64,000 nucleotides of DNA from Lacrimispora xylanisolvens (GTDB lineage: Bacteria > Bacillota > Clostridia > Lachnospirales > Lachnospiraceae), in NCBI GenBank assembly GCA_017084465.1, contig CP070896.1, forward strand, positions 1,240,001-1,304,000. The letters run 5' to 3'. Each line of letters begins with the position of its first letter. Positions within the stretch are counted from its first letter, which is position 1. The translations under genes and the position numbers were made by a program. A model generated the notes under the pieces. It saw nothing but the letters and a program-made list of their open reading frames with translations, did no database searches and was not told the DNA's origin. This document shows, one piece after another, positions 9,753 to 20,153 of this stretch.

Positions 9753-9891
9753 GATCATCAATAAAATTAACTGTTCCTTCAGTGCCGGGCGACACCGGAG
9801 AATAGGGATCATTCATTTCGATAAGCCTGATTCGCGTACCGGGTGGATACTGTTCCTTCATAAATTTAAGCCATTCTGGATGTTTCATCAT
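9736..9891 (-). pseudogene. DUF4314 protein, 3' end truncated by RIT element
   Basis: The start at 9891 follows GGGAGGAATGTAAC. The sequence QYPPGTRIRLIEMNDPY-SPVSPGTEGTV is the recognisable core of DUF4314 proteins, small genes typical of Firmicutes integrative conjugative elements. After ...NFIDDQ the reading enters the RIT terminal repeat and stops. About the last 20-30 residues of a normal DUF4314 protein are missing. It starts one base after the stop of the upstream gene. Confidence 0.8.
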
Positions 9892-9892
9892 G

Positions 9893-10414
9893 TTACATTC
9901 CTCCCATCTCATGCTCGTTGATTTGCTCCGCAGTTTCATTCGGTACAGCAGCTTCCTGTTTTAAGTTCATCTGCTGTAACTGCAGGTCATATACCGTTAA
10001 GTATGCCTGGTAATCCCCGTAGGCAGGATTGCAGCGCAGACAGTAGCGGTAATGCTCCGTTTCCATGAAATATCCGTAATTCTGCTGCCAACTACCATCG
10101 ATTTTTCCACCGTGTACGGAACAATATTGCTGCATGGCACTGAAACTTTCCAGCGGACCATCTTCCCGCAGAGCATCCACCACCATTTTTAAATCGGATT
10201 CAAAAGCAGAGCTATATGGTCTTTCATAATCACGTGGCCACCAGGTATGCCAGAACTCATGTCCGTTACTGCCAAAATCAATACGTAAGAGACCGACAGT
10301 TCCAAGCTTTTCATCCTGCTCCTTGGATAAGGCATAAAAAAGATTTGTCTCACCAGAAGAGGCAGGCCGCAAAGTAAAGCGGAGATTTGTGATTCCATTT
10401 TCTTTTCTGTTCAT
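9893..10414 (-). CDS. ICE-associated conserved hypothetical protein
   Basis: 173 residues from ATG 10414 (ribosome site AAAGGAGCAACGTCA just upstream; the longer frame has no such site). Recognisable blocks are RIDFGSNGHEFWHTWWPR, NYGYFMETEHYRYCLRCNP and GDYQAYLTVYDLQ. I know this type of protein from accessory regions of clostridial conjugative elements next to DUF4314, but I cannot assign a function. A decayed second copy of its first ~27 codons lies at 23073-23171. Confidence 0.7.
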   Translation of the reverse strand: MNRKENGITNLRFTLRPASSGETNLFYALSKEQDEKLGTVGLLRIDFGSNGHEFWHTWWPRDYERPYSSAFESDLKMVVDALREDGPLESFSAMQQYCSVHGGKIDGSWQQNYGYFMETEHYRYCLRCNPAYGDYQAYLTVYDLQLQQMNLKQEAAVPNETAEQINEHEMGGM

Positions 10415-10493
10415 TGACGTTGCTCCTTTCACTTTTCTAATCACACAAGATACCAAAAAAGGATATGAATTGTTATCCCTCACAAGTATTTAT

Positions 10494-10685
10494 TTAAAGG
10501 TCAAGCGTTACAATGCTAAGTCCGACGCGTCCGGTATTCCGTCCCCGGATAGTGGCAGACAACTCTACAAACTCATGGCTTTCATCCAAATAATCCGTGC
10601 AATAGGTTTCTACCAGCGTATCGTACAGCTTCTTCAGTATTTCTTCGGCATAGGCCATAACCGCTGAGTTACAAGGCTGATCCAT
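10494..10685 (-). CDS. Small ICE-associated hypothetical protein
   Basis: 63 residues, acidic N-terminal helix (YAEEILKKLYDTLVETYC) followed by a short beta-rich tail. No domain recognised. It lies upstream of the two ICE-type genes in the same direction, and the type is common in clostridial conjugative elements. There is no other evidence of role. Confidence 0.5.
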   Translation of the reverse strand: MDQPCNSAVMAYAEEILKKLYDTLVETYCTDYLDESHEFVELSATIRGRNTGRVGLSIVTLDL

Positions 10686-10806
10686 ATTACATGTTTAATG
10701 TCGGCAGTATAGCCGCTCTATGAAGGTGATTTGCTAATTTTTATTATCCACGTTCGCTCACTCCTTTGTTTGTTATTTTATCCATATAAAGGGGCATAAA
10801 AAAATG

Positions 10807-10839
10807 GGAGTATCTTCTGTTTAGCAGAAAATACTCCCT
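10807..10839 (-). terminator. Intrinsic terminator of the Rhs/VgrG operon
   Basis: GGGAGTAT...ATACTCCC stem with an inner TTCTG/CAGAA stem, and a run of A/T on either side. It lies just after the last immunity-like gene in the direction of transcription. Confidence 0.8.
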
Positions 10840-10888
10840 ATTTTTTATATCTTTGTTTTTATAACGGGTATAAAGTTTAATACAGCCA

Positions 10889-11662
10889 TCAAAGAATCAA
10901 AGAATCCAATTTCTCTACACCATTTTTCCAAGCCAAATGAATATCATTAGTGATAAATAATGATATTTTTCTAGTTATGGCAAACCATGACGGTGCTTGT
11001 TTAGGATCAATTTCTAATGTACATACTTTATGGGTTCTTACATCACTCATTAACCACTTGTATGGGTAGTCTTTTCTTACCACACAACCATAAAATGCAG
11101 CCATTTCTAAAAACATTTCCCGGCAATCATCAAATGTCTTCCCTTGTTGTTTTAATAACATATCTTTTACTAATTCTACAACTTCTTTTATTGTGATATT
11201 TTCTATCTCTATTTGCTGTTCCTTCATAAACCTTAGAGCCAGCGATTCATGCTTCTCAAACAGCTTATAATAATCTTCTTCCCTAAAATAATCATTTTCT
11301 TTTGGTGGCTCTGCAATCTTCTTTAAAAAATCCAAACCATATTTTTTCAGTATTTCTGCATAAATTTCAACTGCTTGCTTATACTCTCCTGTTGTGGAAT
11401 ATTTTTGTCCATCGTCCATGCAATCCGGAACAAAATTATCTATTCGATAACTACTAAAAATCCCTGAAAAACAGTTAATATCCATAAATAGCTTTTTTTC
11501 CCACCTACTACTGTAAAAATTAATAACTTGTCTTGATATTTCTCCCTTACTATTTTTGAACTCCTTTATAAACCAACAACTATCTGCATCTTCACCAAAC
11601 GCAAATCCTTCCGGCTCCAATACTTCTCCAATTATCTCTTTAATAATATCTCTTTTTTTCAT
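10889..11662 (-). CDS. Putative immunity protein, copy 1
   Basis: 257 residues. No named domain recognised. Near-identical in its first ~45 residues to the protein at 12020-12793 and similar throughout (shared DYFREEDYY, QQGKTFDDCRE and RTHKVC-LEID blocks). Two tandem paralogues directly downstream of an Rhs toxin are the usual arrangement of immunity genes, so I infer neutralisation of the Rhs C-terminal nuclease. No signal peptide or membrane segment, so it would act in the cytoplasm. The divergence in the middle suggests that one copy may protect against a different toxin variant. Confidence 0.55.
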   Translation of the reverse strand: MKKRDIIKEIIGEVLEPEGFAFGEDADSCWFIKEFKNSKGEISRQVINFYSSRWEKKLFMDINCFSGIFSSYRIDNFVPDCMDDGQKYSTTGEYKQAVEIYAEILKKYGLDFLKKIAEPPKENDYFREEDYYKLFEKHESLALRFMKEQQIEIENITIKEVVELVKDMLLKQQGKTFDDCREMFLEMAAFYGCVVRKDYPYKWLMSDVRTHKVCTLEIDPKQAPSWFAITRKISLFITNDIHLAWKNGVEKLDSLIL

Positions 11663-12019
11663 GAATTTTGCCTTTCCTTACACTTGCCCGTCTACATCAA
11701 ATATTCATGCCTAATCAATTTCTAATGAAAGAGGAGGATCCTGATATTACAGAAGACAGCGACCTAGACTATTCTGCTTCTGAAGGACAGCCTGCTGCGA
11801 ACTAGTATTTTTGAGGGACTGCCTCAGAACGTACTCCCTTTTTAGCGTTGTTTTTATTGTATAAATCGGTTTATCCTATAACTATCAAATCCTCCTGAAA
11901 AGCAGCTTATAACCATAAATATTTTTCTTTTATAATTACTGAAATAATTCCGTCTTTAATATGAACAGGTTTGTAGGGAAATACCAGATTATTTAACTGA
12001 CTTTGTCAAATTACCATTA
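11663..12019. other. Spacer between the two immunity paralogues with a possible gene remnant
   Basis: 357 bp with no clear gene. A plus-strand frame 11707-11805 (32 codons, acidic, ending SEGQPAAN) preceded by no ribosome site looks like the 3' end of some lost gene. I see no repeat or terminator that I would defend. Confidence 0.4.
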
Positions 12020-12793
12020 TCAGATTAATAGTGTATCGAGCTTATCAATGCCATCCCTCCAGGCTATGTGAATGTAACTCGTTACAAGCAATGAAGATTT
12101 TCTTGTAATCACAAGCCACGAAGGCGCCAGTTTAGAATCAATTTCTAGTTTACAAACTTTGTGTGTTCTAATATCCTTCATTATCCACTCATATGGATAT
12201 GTTCTTTTTATCAAGTTTCCATAAAAGGCAGACATCTCTAAAAACAACTCCCGGCAATCATCAAATGTCTTTCCTTGTTGTCTTGATAGTATATCTTTCA
12301 ACAATTCTACTGCTTCCTTTATTGATATACATCCCATGTCTATCTGTTGTTCTGTTATAAACCTTTGTGTTAGTAATTCATATTCATTATATAACCTATA
12401 ATAATCTTCTTCTCTAAAATAATCATTCTCTATTGGTGGTTCAGCAATTTTTTTCAAAAAATCCAAACCATATTTTATCAAAATATCTGCATAAGTTTCA
12501 ACTGCCAGTTTGTAATCTCGAATGGTGGAATACATAAATCCATCGTCCGAACACCCCGGCACAAAATCACCCATTCTATAACTACAAAATTTACCTGAAT
12601 AACAGTTAATGTTCAAAAACAATTTTTTTTCCCACCTACTACCGTAAAAATCAATAACCTGCCTGGCTATTTCACCCTTACTATTTTTAAATTCCTTTAT
12701 AAACCAACAACTATCTGCATCTTCACCAAACGCAAATCCTTCCGGCTCCAATACTTCTCCAATTATCTCTTTAATAATATCTCTTTTTTTCAT
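12020..12793 (-). CDS. Putative immunity protein, copy 2
   Basis: 257 residues from ATG 12793, the position equivalent to copy 1's start (both preceded by an AAGGAA-type site and GGCAAAATTC). Close paralogue of 10889-11662, which indicates a recent tandem duplication. It is the first gene after the Rhs toxin and so the likelier cognate immunity gene. No catalytic motif was seen. Conserved features are an N-terminal helix (RDIIKEIIGEVLEPEGF), a Trp-rich strand region and a C-terminal basic block. Confidence 0.55.
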   Translation of the reverse strand: MKKRDIIKEIIGEVLEPEGFAFGEDADSCWFIKEFKNSKGEIARQVIDFYGSRWEKKLFLNINCYSGKFCSYRMGDFVPGCSDDGFMYSTIRDYKLAVETYADILIKYGLDFLKKIAEPPIENDYFREEDYYRLYNEYELLTQRFITEQQIDMGCISIKEAVELLKDILSRQQGKTFDDCRELFLEMSAFYGNLIKRTYPYEWIMKDIRTHKVCKLEIDSKLAPSWLVITRKSSLLVTSYIHIAWRDGIDKLDTLLI

Positions 12794-12962
12794 GAATTTT
12801 GCCATTCCTTTCACTCAACGTACAAGCAATCAATAAAAGAGTTAAGTACCCTAATGTTTTATAATTATTACTGGTATATCTAATTTATACAATTCATATT
12901 CTATTTCTAACACTTATCCAAAATTTCCTTAATCCCTATCCCTTTTTACATTATAATCCTTT

Positions 12963-13666
12963 TTAAACTGGACACACTATAGGAATACCCGTTACTACCG
13001 ATATTACGAGTTCAATTATAAAGATTGTAAGTGCTACACCACCAATAATTGCAGCAGCAGCTGTATCTTCCCCCCCCTTACATCTGGAAATTGAATAACA
13101 TTATCATTTTTTGAGTTTTTACTGCCGGAGTCAGAGTTGTTATTTTGGTTTGGAATCCAAATATATCTGTGTTTATCTTTCTCTTTATCTTTTTTTACAT
13201 AACTCCAATAAATGAATCCCGCATAGGTGTTATTAATTTCCTTCCCATCCATGTTTTTTGTATACCCATTATTATAGTAAGTGTAATATTTTATATAATA
13301 ATCAGGATAACGTTTACTAGGTATATGTAATTGGTCTGGATTAAATGTCGTACCCGGAGAAATTGTATACTCAGGATACATATCCTGTAGGCCATCCATA
13401 TAGCTATTAAATCGCGGCAAATCGCTCATATGTGATGCCTCATTATAATGACTATAATGTTTTATTTCGTACAATTCCACCTGATTTTGATACATTAATA
13501 TCATATCGTATCTGCCGTTGGTTGTTTTTGCCTCTGGATTTCCACCAGGTATAGTTTCTTCAGTTCGAGCTACATATGGCAATCCAGAATAGTAGGCCTC
13601 AAAATAAGCCTCCAATAAGGTGTGCGCCTCCGTTCCATCCGGACCTGTAACAGCACCAGGTTTTGC
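12963..13666 (-). CDS. Rhs C-terminal toxin domain (PD-(D/E)XK-like nuclease), part of the Rhs gene
   Basis: This is the variable tip after the Rhs core boundary motif (NNPLLFIDPDG). It contains the pattern D-x12-E-x-K in GRYDMILMYQNQ-VELYEIKHY, as in restriction-endonuclease-fold toxins, so DNA cleavage is the likely activity. Near the end the frame crosses a run of eight G (13070-13077 on the plus strand). As written it stops at 13034, but a one-base change extends it through a hydrophobic tail (AAAAIIGGVALT...) to a stop at 12963. Which end is real is uncertain. Confidence 0.6.
13070..13077. repeat. C8/G8 homopolymer in the toxin C-terminus
   Basis: Eight consecutive C on the plus strand, within the Rhs toxin tip. 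A one-base change swaps the short C-terminus for a longer hydrophobic one. It is a candidate slipped-strand site, or a sequencing error. Confidence 0.7.
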
Positions 13667-16600
13667 ACCATCCGGATCAATGAACAATAATGGATTATTT
13701 AGGCAAAACAGGTAAGGATGCAGAGTCATAGGCTCACAGGTATTCCCCTTCACGGAATCAAGCCCATAAAAGAGTCCTATATTAGAATTATAATATCTCC
13801 TCCCCGCATAGTAAAGTTCTGTTTCATCTTCGTAATAGTAGCCGGTAAACCCGAAATAGGATTCGCCGGAAACTTTTCTACTATGCTTTCCCAAATTCAT
13901 CATAATCATATCTTGATCTCACAGTACCCGTTTGACCCAATAACCGCATTGGAGTTCCTAATGAATCATTTTGATAAAAGAAGTTTTTCTCATCTTCTAT
14001 CAATCCGACCAGTTGATGACTTTGTGATTCCCAGATATAACTCTTTGAGATAGTATCACATCTCTCCCCAATTAGATTATGATTACCCCTTGTATAATCA
14101 ATAATAAATTCTACACTGGATACATCAGGCTTTTGATGACCATAAAAATCAGATTCCACATGCTCTTTTCGCTGTTTCACTGTGCGCTGCCCGAAACCGT
14201 CATAAAAATAGGATATCTCTATGCCGTTTTGTTTCCTGATTTTTTCTAATTGATTTCTTCCATTATAAAAGTAATTATCTCGTATTTCCTCATTTTCATA
14301 ACAACAGCGTATATTCCCTCTTTTGTCATATTCATAACTTCTGACTAAATCTCCTGTTTCTTCTCTGATTAACTGATTCAATTCGTTATAATGATACTCT
14401 GTATCAATTCCATTTTCTTTCTTAAAGCTACGATTTCCAAACAAATCATATTCATATTTTCTTACAGTATTGATTCCGTTACGAACTTCAGTCAAACGAT
14501 TCAAATTATCATAATGATATCTGAGATGCTCCTCCCCCTCTTCTGAAATCCTTTTTATATTTACTGGCAGTCCATCGGAATCGTATTCATATTGATAGTT
14601 TAAAAATCCGTTATGATAAGAATGATTAAGATACTTCAGCTTACCAATTGAATCATATCCATAGCGAGATTCCTGCTTATTACTATATTTTTTGGAAGAT
14701 AAGAAGCCTGCTTCATTATAATGATATTCAACAAACTGATCAGCCCATTGTATTTTCTTAATCTTTTGACTGGCATCATCATATTCATACTCAATATCTT
14801 GTCCATCCGGATAAGTAGTTCTTGTTCTGTTCCCATAAATATTCCAATCATACTGTATTGTATTACCTTGATGATCAGTTATGTAATCAGGCATTCCGGA
14901 GCTGCTTCGTTTTATTATTGTACTGCCCAGCCAGTCTTTTAGCTGGACCAGCTGATTTAATGCATTATATTCCATCATAACTTTTTTTCCGTCTGGAAAC
15001 ATAATACTGCTTATATTTCCAGATGAATCATAGGTATAATGCGTTTCCTTGTCTTCTTGGTCCGTGTAGGTTAGAATTCTCCCAAAATAGTCTCTTTGAT
15101 ATTCTTCCTTAAAACCGGCAGCATTTTCGGAGCATATTACCTCACCTTCTAAATTTCGCTTATAACGTAACAGTAAAAGCTCCTTTTGCTTATTTATATT
15201 CCTTGCCTCTTCCAGTTCTTCCTCTAAAGTCAGTGGTGCAATCTGTTTTACAGAAACAATTCGGTCCACTTCATCATAGCTGTAAAGAGTTTTCAGTCCG
15301 GTTGGGTCAATGACTGCCTGCAGCGCTCCGCTTTTTGTATATTCATAATCCGTAACAATTCCTTTATTATTTTTGACAGACAAGATGTTTCCTACACCAT
15401 CATAAGTAAAGGCTTTGCTTTGTCCCATGCTGTTTGATATGAAAGAAATCCGGTTTAGGACATCATAGGTAAATGTTACCTGATAGCCGGTATGATCCTG
15501 CTTTGCGATAAGATTGCCATTGGAATCATAAGAATAATGCAGTTCACTGCCATCAGGGAATTTTTTATATTTCAATCTGCCGCCTGGAAAATATTGATAC
15601 TCAGTAATACGACTCAGAGGTTCTATCACCTTAGTAATCATACCTAATTCATTATACTCAAAACGGCTGATCTTTCCAGATGGATCTGTCTGCTTTATTT
15701 TTGCCCTGCAGCATCATATTCCATGCAGTATTCCCCACCCATTGGATCAATTACTCTGATTATCTTACCTGAAAAATCATATTGGAAATAAGAGGAAGTT
15801 TCATTTGGATAATCGATTTGTATCATACGATTGAGTGCATCATAATGATAAAGTATACTTGAGCCATCCGGCAAAATTGTTTTTACCCGGTTTCCGTTTC
15901 CGTCGTACTGATAGGACGTTTCTCCTCCTTCCGGAGCTATGACTTTCTCAAGGCGGTTAGATTTATTATACAAATATTTTGTCACTGCGCCATTTGCTTC
16001 TGTGTGCTGGCTGACATTCCACAGCAGATCATACTGACGAATTGTTTCACGACCCTGTGGATCTGTCTTTTTGACAGGGCAGCTCATGTCATTGTATTCC
16101 CATGTTGTAGAATTGCCATTCTGATCTATAATTTCAGTAATTTTTCCATTATAATTGTAGATGTATTTTTTACTGAATCCCAATGCATCTTTCATCTCAA
16201 TAATATCGTTATTTTGATTATACTCATATTGAGTTCTATTCCCATTTCCATCTATTGTTGCAGTAACACGATTTAACTGGTCATATTCGTATTTGACTTT
16301 TGAGCCAAAAGGATTTGCCACTTCAATAATATTGCCTCTGTCATCAAATTCGACATGCATTTCGGAGGCATCCGGATGAATAATTGTCTTTATCATACCG
16401 TTGGAATGATACTGATACTGGAACATCCGCCCCAGCTGATCAATATTTTGAATCACCTGTCCTTTTTGATCATAATGGGTCTTGATAAAAGTACCATCTG
16501 GATATATTAATTTAACAGGATGCTTCAATCTGTCATATTCTATTTTGGTCTCATTACCCGCAGCATCCTTGATTAATGACATATTTCCTTCGCCATCATA

Positions 16601-17891
16601 ATCATATGATGTTTTATTTCCGTTATTATCCGTAATTTCTGTTAATTGATGTTTCTCATTAAATCTCTTTTCTATCTGTCCATCATGAGAAGTAGTTCTG
16701 CAATCGCGCTGCCATTTATCCCTGTAAAATCGGATTTTATTTTTATTCTGATCAACAAATACAGTTCTGTCGTCATCATATTGATATTCCATGGTTCCGC
16801 CGTCCGGAAATAACTGTTTGACTGCACGCCCATCTTGATCAAACTCGTTGACTACTTTTTTTACGCCATATGGCGTTATTTCTTCAATTAAGAGGTTATT
16901 TTCATCGTAAGTATATTTCTTAAAACCACCCAGCAGATTAGCCGCTTTAATTAAATTGCCATTGCTATATTCAAATGTAACAGACCTCCCGGAATGATCA
17001 CTCACACATTCTAATTTCCCATCATTATTATAAGAAAACAATAAGTAGCCTGCTGAATTCTGGACTTTTCTCAGAAGGTTATTTGTGTATGTATATGCCG
17101 TAAAATTCTCATTTTTATCTTTTATCTCTTTGCATAATCCATCTTTATTAAAAAGAAAAGTCTGATTTTGAATGTTTTTATAAATATAACCTTCCATAGA
17201 AAGACGTAAAGATTCTTTTGCCAGCTCATTTGTTGTATATTATCCTGCGTCCGTCCTTTCAAATGTTCGTACTTGTCCTCCATCCCCTGTATGTATCTCA
17301 ATGGTCTTATGATGATCAATTAAGTAAACCTGATGATTATGACTCCAACGGTTTCCGCATACTGTATTTTCATCTGACAGAGAATTATAAGTTCGAATAA
17401 AGGACAGGGGATAATTTCCTACAATATGAAGATCGTCAGCCTGCAATACATAATTTCCTGTCATTAAATTAACCGGATCTCCGCTGAAAGGGGAACAGCC
17501 TAAACCCAATAGATTTTTAAGACTCTTTTCTGCTTTCTTTAAAATCTTCATGATTGCTTCCTGTCCATTGGTCTCTGAAAGAATGATTCCCCCTTTACCA
17601 CAAACAAGTGCAGATTCCGTTGTTATGGCACTGGCTCCATTTATTTTTGTCTGTTCATGGGGGCAAAGCCATTTTCCAAGTATCATTGGAACACAAGGCT
17701 TCCCAGTAACAGAGCAGATCCCAAACCTTGGAATATTTTTATCAACCTCACAATCATCTATGGTTGCAATTGGTACTTTAAGCAGACAGACATTCTTATT
17801 TTCCACTTTCAGTTCCCCTACTTGTGAACCACATGTACATTTAATTTTTGCACCTTTCACTAAATAGGAATCATTCATTTTCTTCACTCCT

Positions 17892-18077
17892 TTACTTAAA
17901 ATTCATACTCTTTAAAGATTCTTCAAACCCTTCAATGAATGTATGATTATCTGGCTGCTTTTTTATGAATATACCCGGATCAAATTCCGGTGCATCTTTA
18001 CTTATTTTTTTCAAAACATTTGGTCCGCAGTCATGTCGGTTTCCTCCCATTTTAATGGTATCTGCATTTTTACCCAT
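17892..18077 (-). CDS. Small protein between VgrG-like and Rhs genes
   Basis: 61 residues, no recognised domain. His/Cys near the start (NRHDCGP) and an acidic C-terminal helix. It lies four bases upstream of the Rhs gene and 20 downstream of the VgrG-like gene, so it is co-transcribed. An adaptor or chaperone role for loading Rhs on the spike would fit, but this is inference from position only. Confidence 0.5.
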   Translation of the reverse strand: MGKNADTIKMGGNRHDCGPNVLKKISKDAPEFDPGIFIKKQPDNHTFIEGFEESLKSMNFK

Positions 18078-18097
18078 GTTAAACTTCCCCCTCTGCT

Positions 18098-19615
18098 CTA
18101 TACAATCATTCCCAATGCCTGACTAATTGTTTTATCCTCAGTTTTTCCAGCAGGAATCATTCCCAACGCCTGCTTTTCTATTTTATCAATATCCATAACA
18201 CCGTCAACTCTGTCTGGTTCCTGTTCCATAATCGGATTTGCCTGTGCAAGGAATTTAACCGGACCCGATAAATTAAAATCCTGACAAATATTAATACTTC
18301 CGCCTCCAAAACTTCCTTTTATGAATGTTGCTTGTAATGGAGAAAAGGTTTTTATTCCCTCAGCAGATAATAAAACTTCACCTTTTGCCTCTATAAAAAT
18401 ATCTCCTCCATCCAGTACGATCCCTTTCTCATCTTCCAATATAAGAGTATTACCCTTTTGATTGTCAAAGCTCATAGAATTTGGAACTAACTTCATCTCT
18501 TTTCTATGGCTGGTTGTAAAATATCGGTCGGACGAAGATGATACGTTACAATATGACAAATCATTGTTTCTCAAATACTCTGTTGCTATGCCTTCTGCCT
18601 CGTTATCATTCATGAATAAGACAGCCACCTTTTCGCCCTTCTCCGGCATGCAATAAAATAAATTTCCCATTGATGGCAGCCATGGATATGTTTTTGTAAT
18701 ATTCTTCTCTTCTGAATTTATATCGAATACTATTTTAACCTCTCCCTCAGCCGAAGCAATCACTGACCCTGTTAAAGATGATCCGATTAATTGCGGATTA
18801 TATTCTTTTTTCTTTATATATAGGTCTGTCCTACCAAACTCATAAGTAAAAACAATTTCTCCCCTGACCATTTTTGCGTAAATGCTCAGCACGCGAAGCT
18901 GCCTTCCATTAATTTCGACCTCATCACCAATATGATAAAACTGATCCGACTCTGCTTTATAAAATAAGAAGCGGTCTTTCTGCAGTTTCTCTGCTCTGTT
19001 TTCATAGTAACGTTCATCTAGTGATACAGTATAAGTTGTGAATTTTTCATCAATGCCTTTGCTTCCTTCCGGAAAACCCAAATAAAATTTAGGTTCTCCG
19101 GTTTTTATATCCGGTATCAGTACACCCCCTAAATGACTGGCAATTCTTTTATAAAACTCCCAGTCACTTTCCAGGTATTGAACCAATAGATCTTTAATAG
19201 GAGTTTCCCCCTTGTCTTTTACACAAAAAAGTACCTCTGCATTTGGAACCTGCTCCAATATGCTTCTTATTACACTTTTATAGGTTTGTTCCCCATTTTG
19301 AAATGTCCGTATATGTTTCTTTTCATCTATTATTATACTTGCTGATATAAGTGATAAACTGGCCGTATATAAATCGCCTTCTTTTTTTTGAGTATAGTTT
19401 TCTACAAGTCCACAAAAAATCACGATTTCCTGTTCGTTTTTCTGATACTTTATAGAAATAGATCTATTAAATAACCCGTTACTCGAAATTTCATCCTTTA
19501 GAAGCAAATGCACGATTCCTTTTACATGATCATTCGGTATGATATTTAACCAAAAATCATTCACTTCCATAACTGAATCAAGACCAGTTATGATAAGATT
19601 GTCTTTTGTAATCAT
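18098..19615 (-). CDS. VgrG/Pvc8-like spike protein 1
   Basis: 505 residues. The N-terminal half resembles gp27/late-control-D folds, with the signature VQYLESDWEFYKRIASHLGG at residues 146-165. This is followed by an OB-like domain and a C-terminal stretch of regular short beta repeats (GIVLDGGDIFIEAKGEVLLS), as in needle-like spikes. In contractile injection systems such proteins form the trimeric tip that carries PAAR/Rhs effectors. The downstream partner here has a PAAR-like DUF4280 domain, which supports that role. The tail carries two QALGMI repeats. It lacks the long gp5 lysozyme part. Confidence 0.75.
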   Translation of the reverse strand: MITKDNLIITGLDSVMEVNDFWLNIIPNDHVKGIVHLLLKDEISSNGLFNRSISIKYQKNEQEIVIFCGLVENYTQKKEGDLYTASLSLISASIIIDEKKHIRTFQNGEQTYKSVIRSILEQVPNAEVLFCVKDKGETPIKDLLVQYLESDWEFYKRIASHLGGVLIPDIKTGEPKFYLGFPEGSKGIDEKFTTYTVSLDERYYENRAEKLQKDRFLFYKAESDQFYHIGDEVEINGRQLRVLSIYAKMVRGEIVFTYEFGRTDLYIKKKEYNPQLIGSSLTGSVIASAEGEVKIVFDINSEEKNITKTYPWLPSMGNLFYCMPEKGEKVAVLFMNDNEAEGIATEYLRNNDLSYCNVSSSSDRYFTTSHRKEMKLVPNSMSFDNQKGNTLILEDEKGIVLDGGDIFIEAKGEVLLSAEGIKTFSPLQATFIKGSFGGGSINICQDFNLSGPVKFLAQANPIMEQEPDRVDGVMDIDKIEKQALGMIPAGKTEDKTISQALGMIV

Positions 19616-19625
19616 AATTTTCCCC

Positions 19626-20147
19626 TCACATAATGGATAATTCCTGTAATTTTATCCCCCTTACATTTCTGCGGATCAGACTTTCTACAACATCTTCACG
19701 GATTACCAGCGTAGCTTTACTGACTTCTCCTAAAATAAATAAAGGAATATCCTGAATTTTATTGTTATCTAGTGCTCCTTCTAATAATTTGGTCTTAGTT
19801 TTATCAAAAGTGCTTTCCTTACATAGATATTCATGCCTGGGCAGTTCTGGCAAATAATAAAGCATGGTATTCTGACTATCGGAATCTAACAGAATCACCT
19901 TTGTTGCATTTGTTCGCCTTCTATACATCCAGATTACTTTCATTACTTTTTCTGACACTAATATGCATGGAAATGTCAATATGTCCATATAAATGGATTC
20001 AGCTTTCAACTTTGCTTCAAGTAAAATCCAGCCTCTTTCGGAATCAAAATGTTCTGAATTATCCTTAGAGGTTATTTTTCCAAACCAGTTTTTAATATCA
20101 GGAATCGGATTATTCTCCATCTGTTCTGAGAAAACAAAGTATTTCAT
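19626..20147 (-). CDS. Hypothetical protein, possibly DUF1629 (Imm11)-like
   Basis: 173 residues, mixed alpha/beta, no transmembrane segment. The middle (FPCILVSEKVMKVIWMYRR, then YYLPELPRHEYLCKEST) weakly resembles DUF1629/Imm11-type proteins that accompany polymorphic toxins. The C-terminal part (PLFILGEVSKATLVIREDVVESLIRR) fits the same pattern. It sits inside the spike operon with short gaps (10 and 6 bases). It could be an immunity or adaptor protein; the family call is tentative. Confidence 0.4.
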   Translation of the reverse strand: MKYFVFSEQMENNPIPDIKNWFGKITSKDNSEHFDSERGWILLEAKLKAESIYMDILTFPCILVSEKVMKVIWMYRRRTNATKVILLDSDSQNTMLYYLPELPRHEYLCKESTFDKTKTKLLEGALDNNKIQDIPLFILGEVSKATLVIREDVVESLIRRNVRGIKLQELSIM

Positions 20148-20153
20148 ATCCTG

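Larger units (their letters stand above)
12963..17887 (-). pseudogene. Rhs polymorphic toxin with N-terminal PAAR-like DUF4280 (broken frame)
   Basis: About 1640 codons. Residues 1-110 are a DUF4280 PAAR-like domain (Cys-rich, GAKIKCTCGSQ, CSVTGKPCVPMI, WLCPHEQTKING). Then comes a DUF6531-type start of the Rhs shell (DPVNLMTGNYVL, PLSFIRTYNS), ~30 YD repeats, the core end (RRYYNSNIGLF, NNPLLFIDPDG) and a toxin tip. Breaks: an in-frame TAA at 17240-17242, a missing A in an A5 run near 15685, an extra base in GGG near 13895, and the G8 tract at 13070. All but the TAA look like homopolymer indels. The role would be a toxin encapsulated in a YD-repeat cocoon and carried on a VgrG-like spike. Confidence 0.8.
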
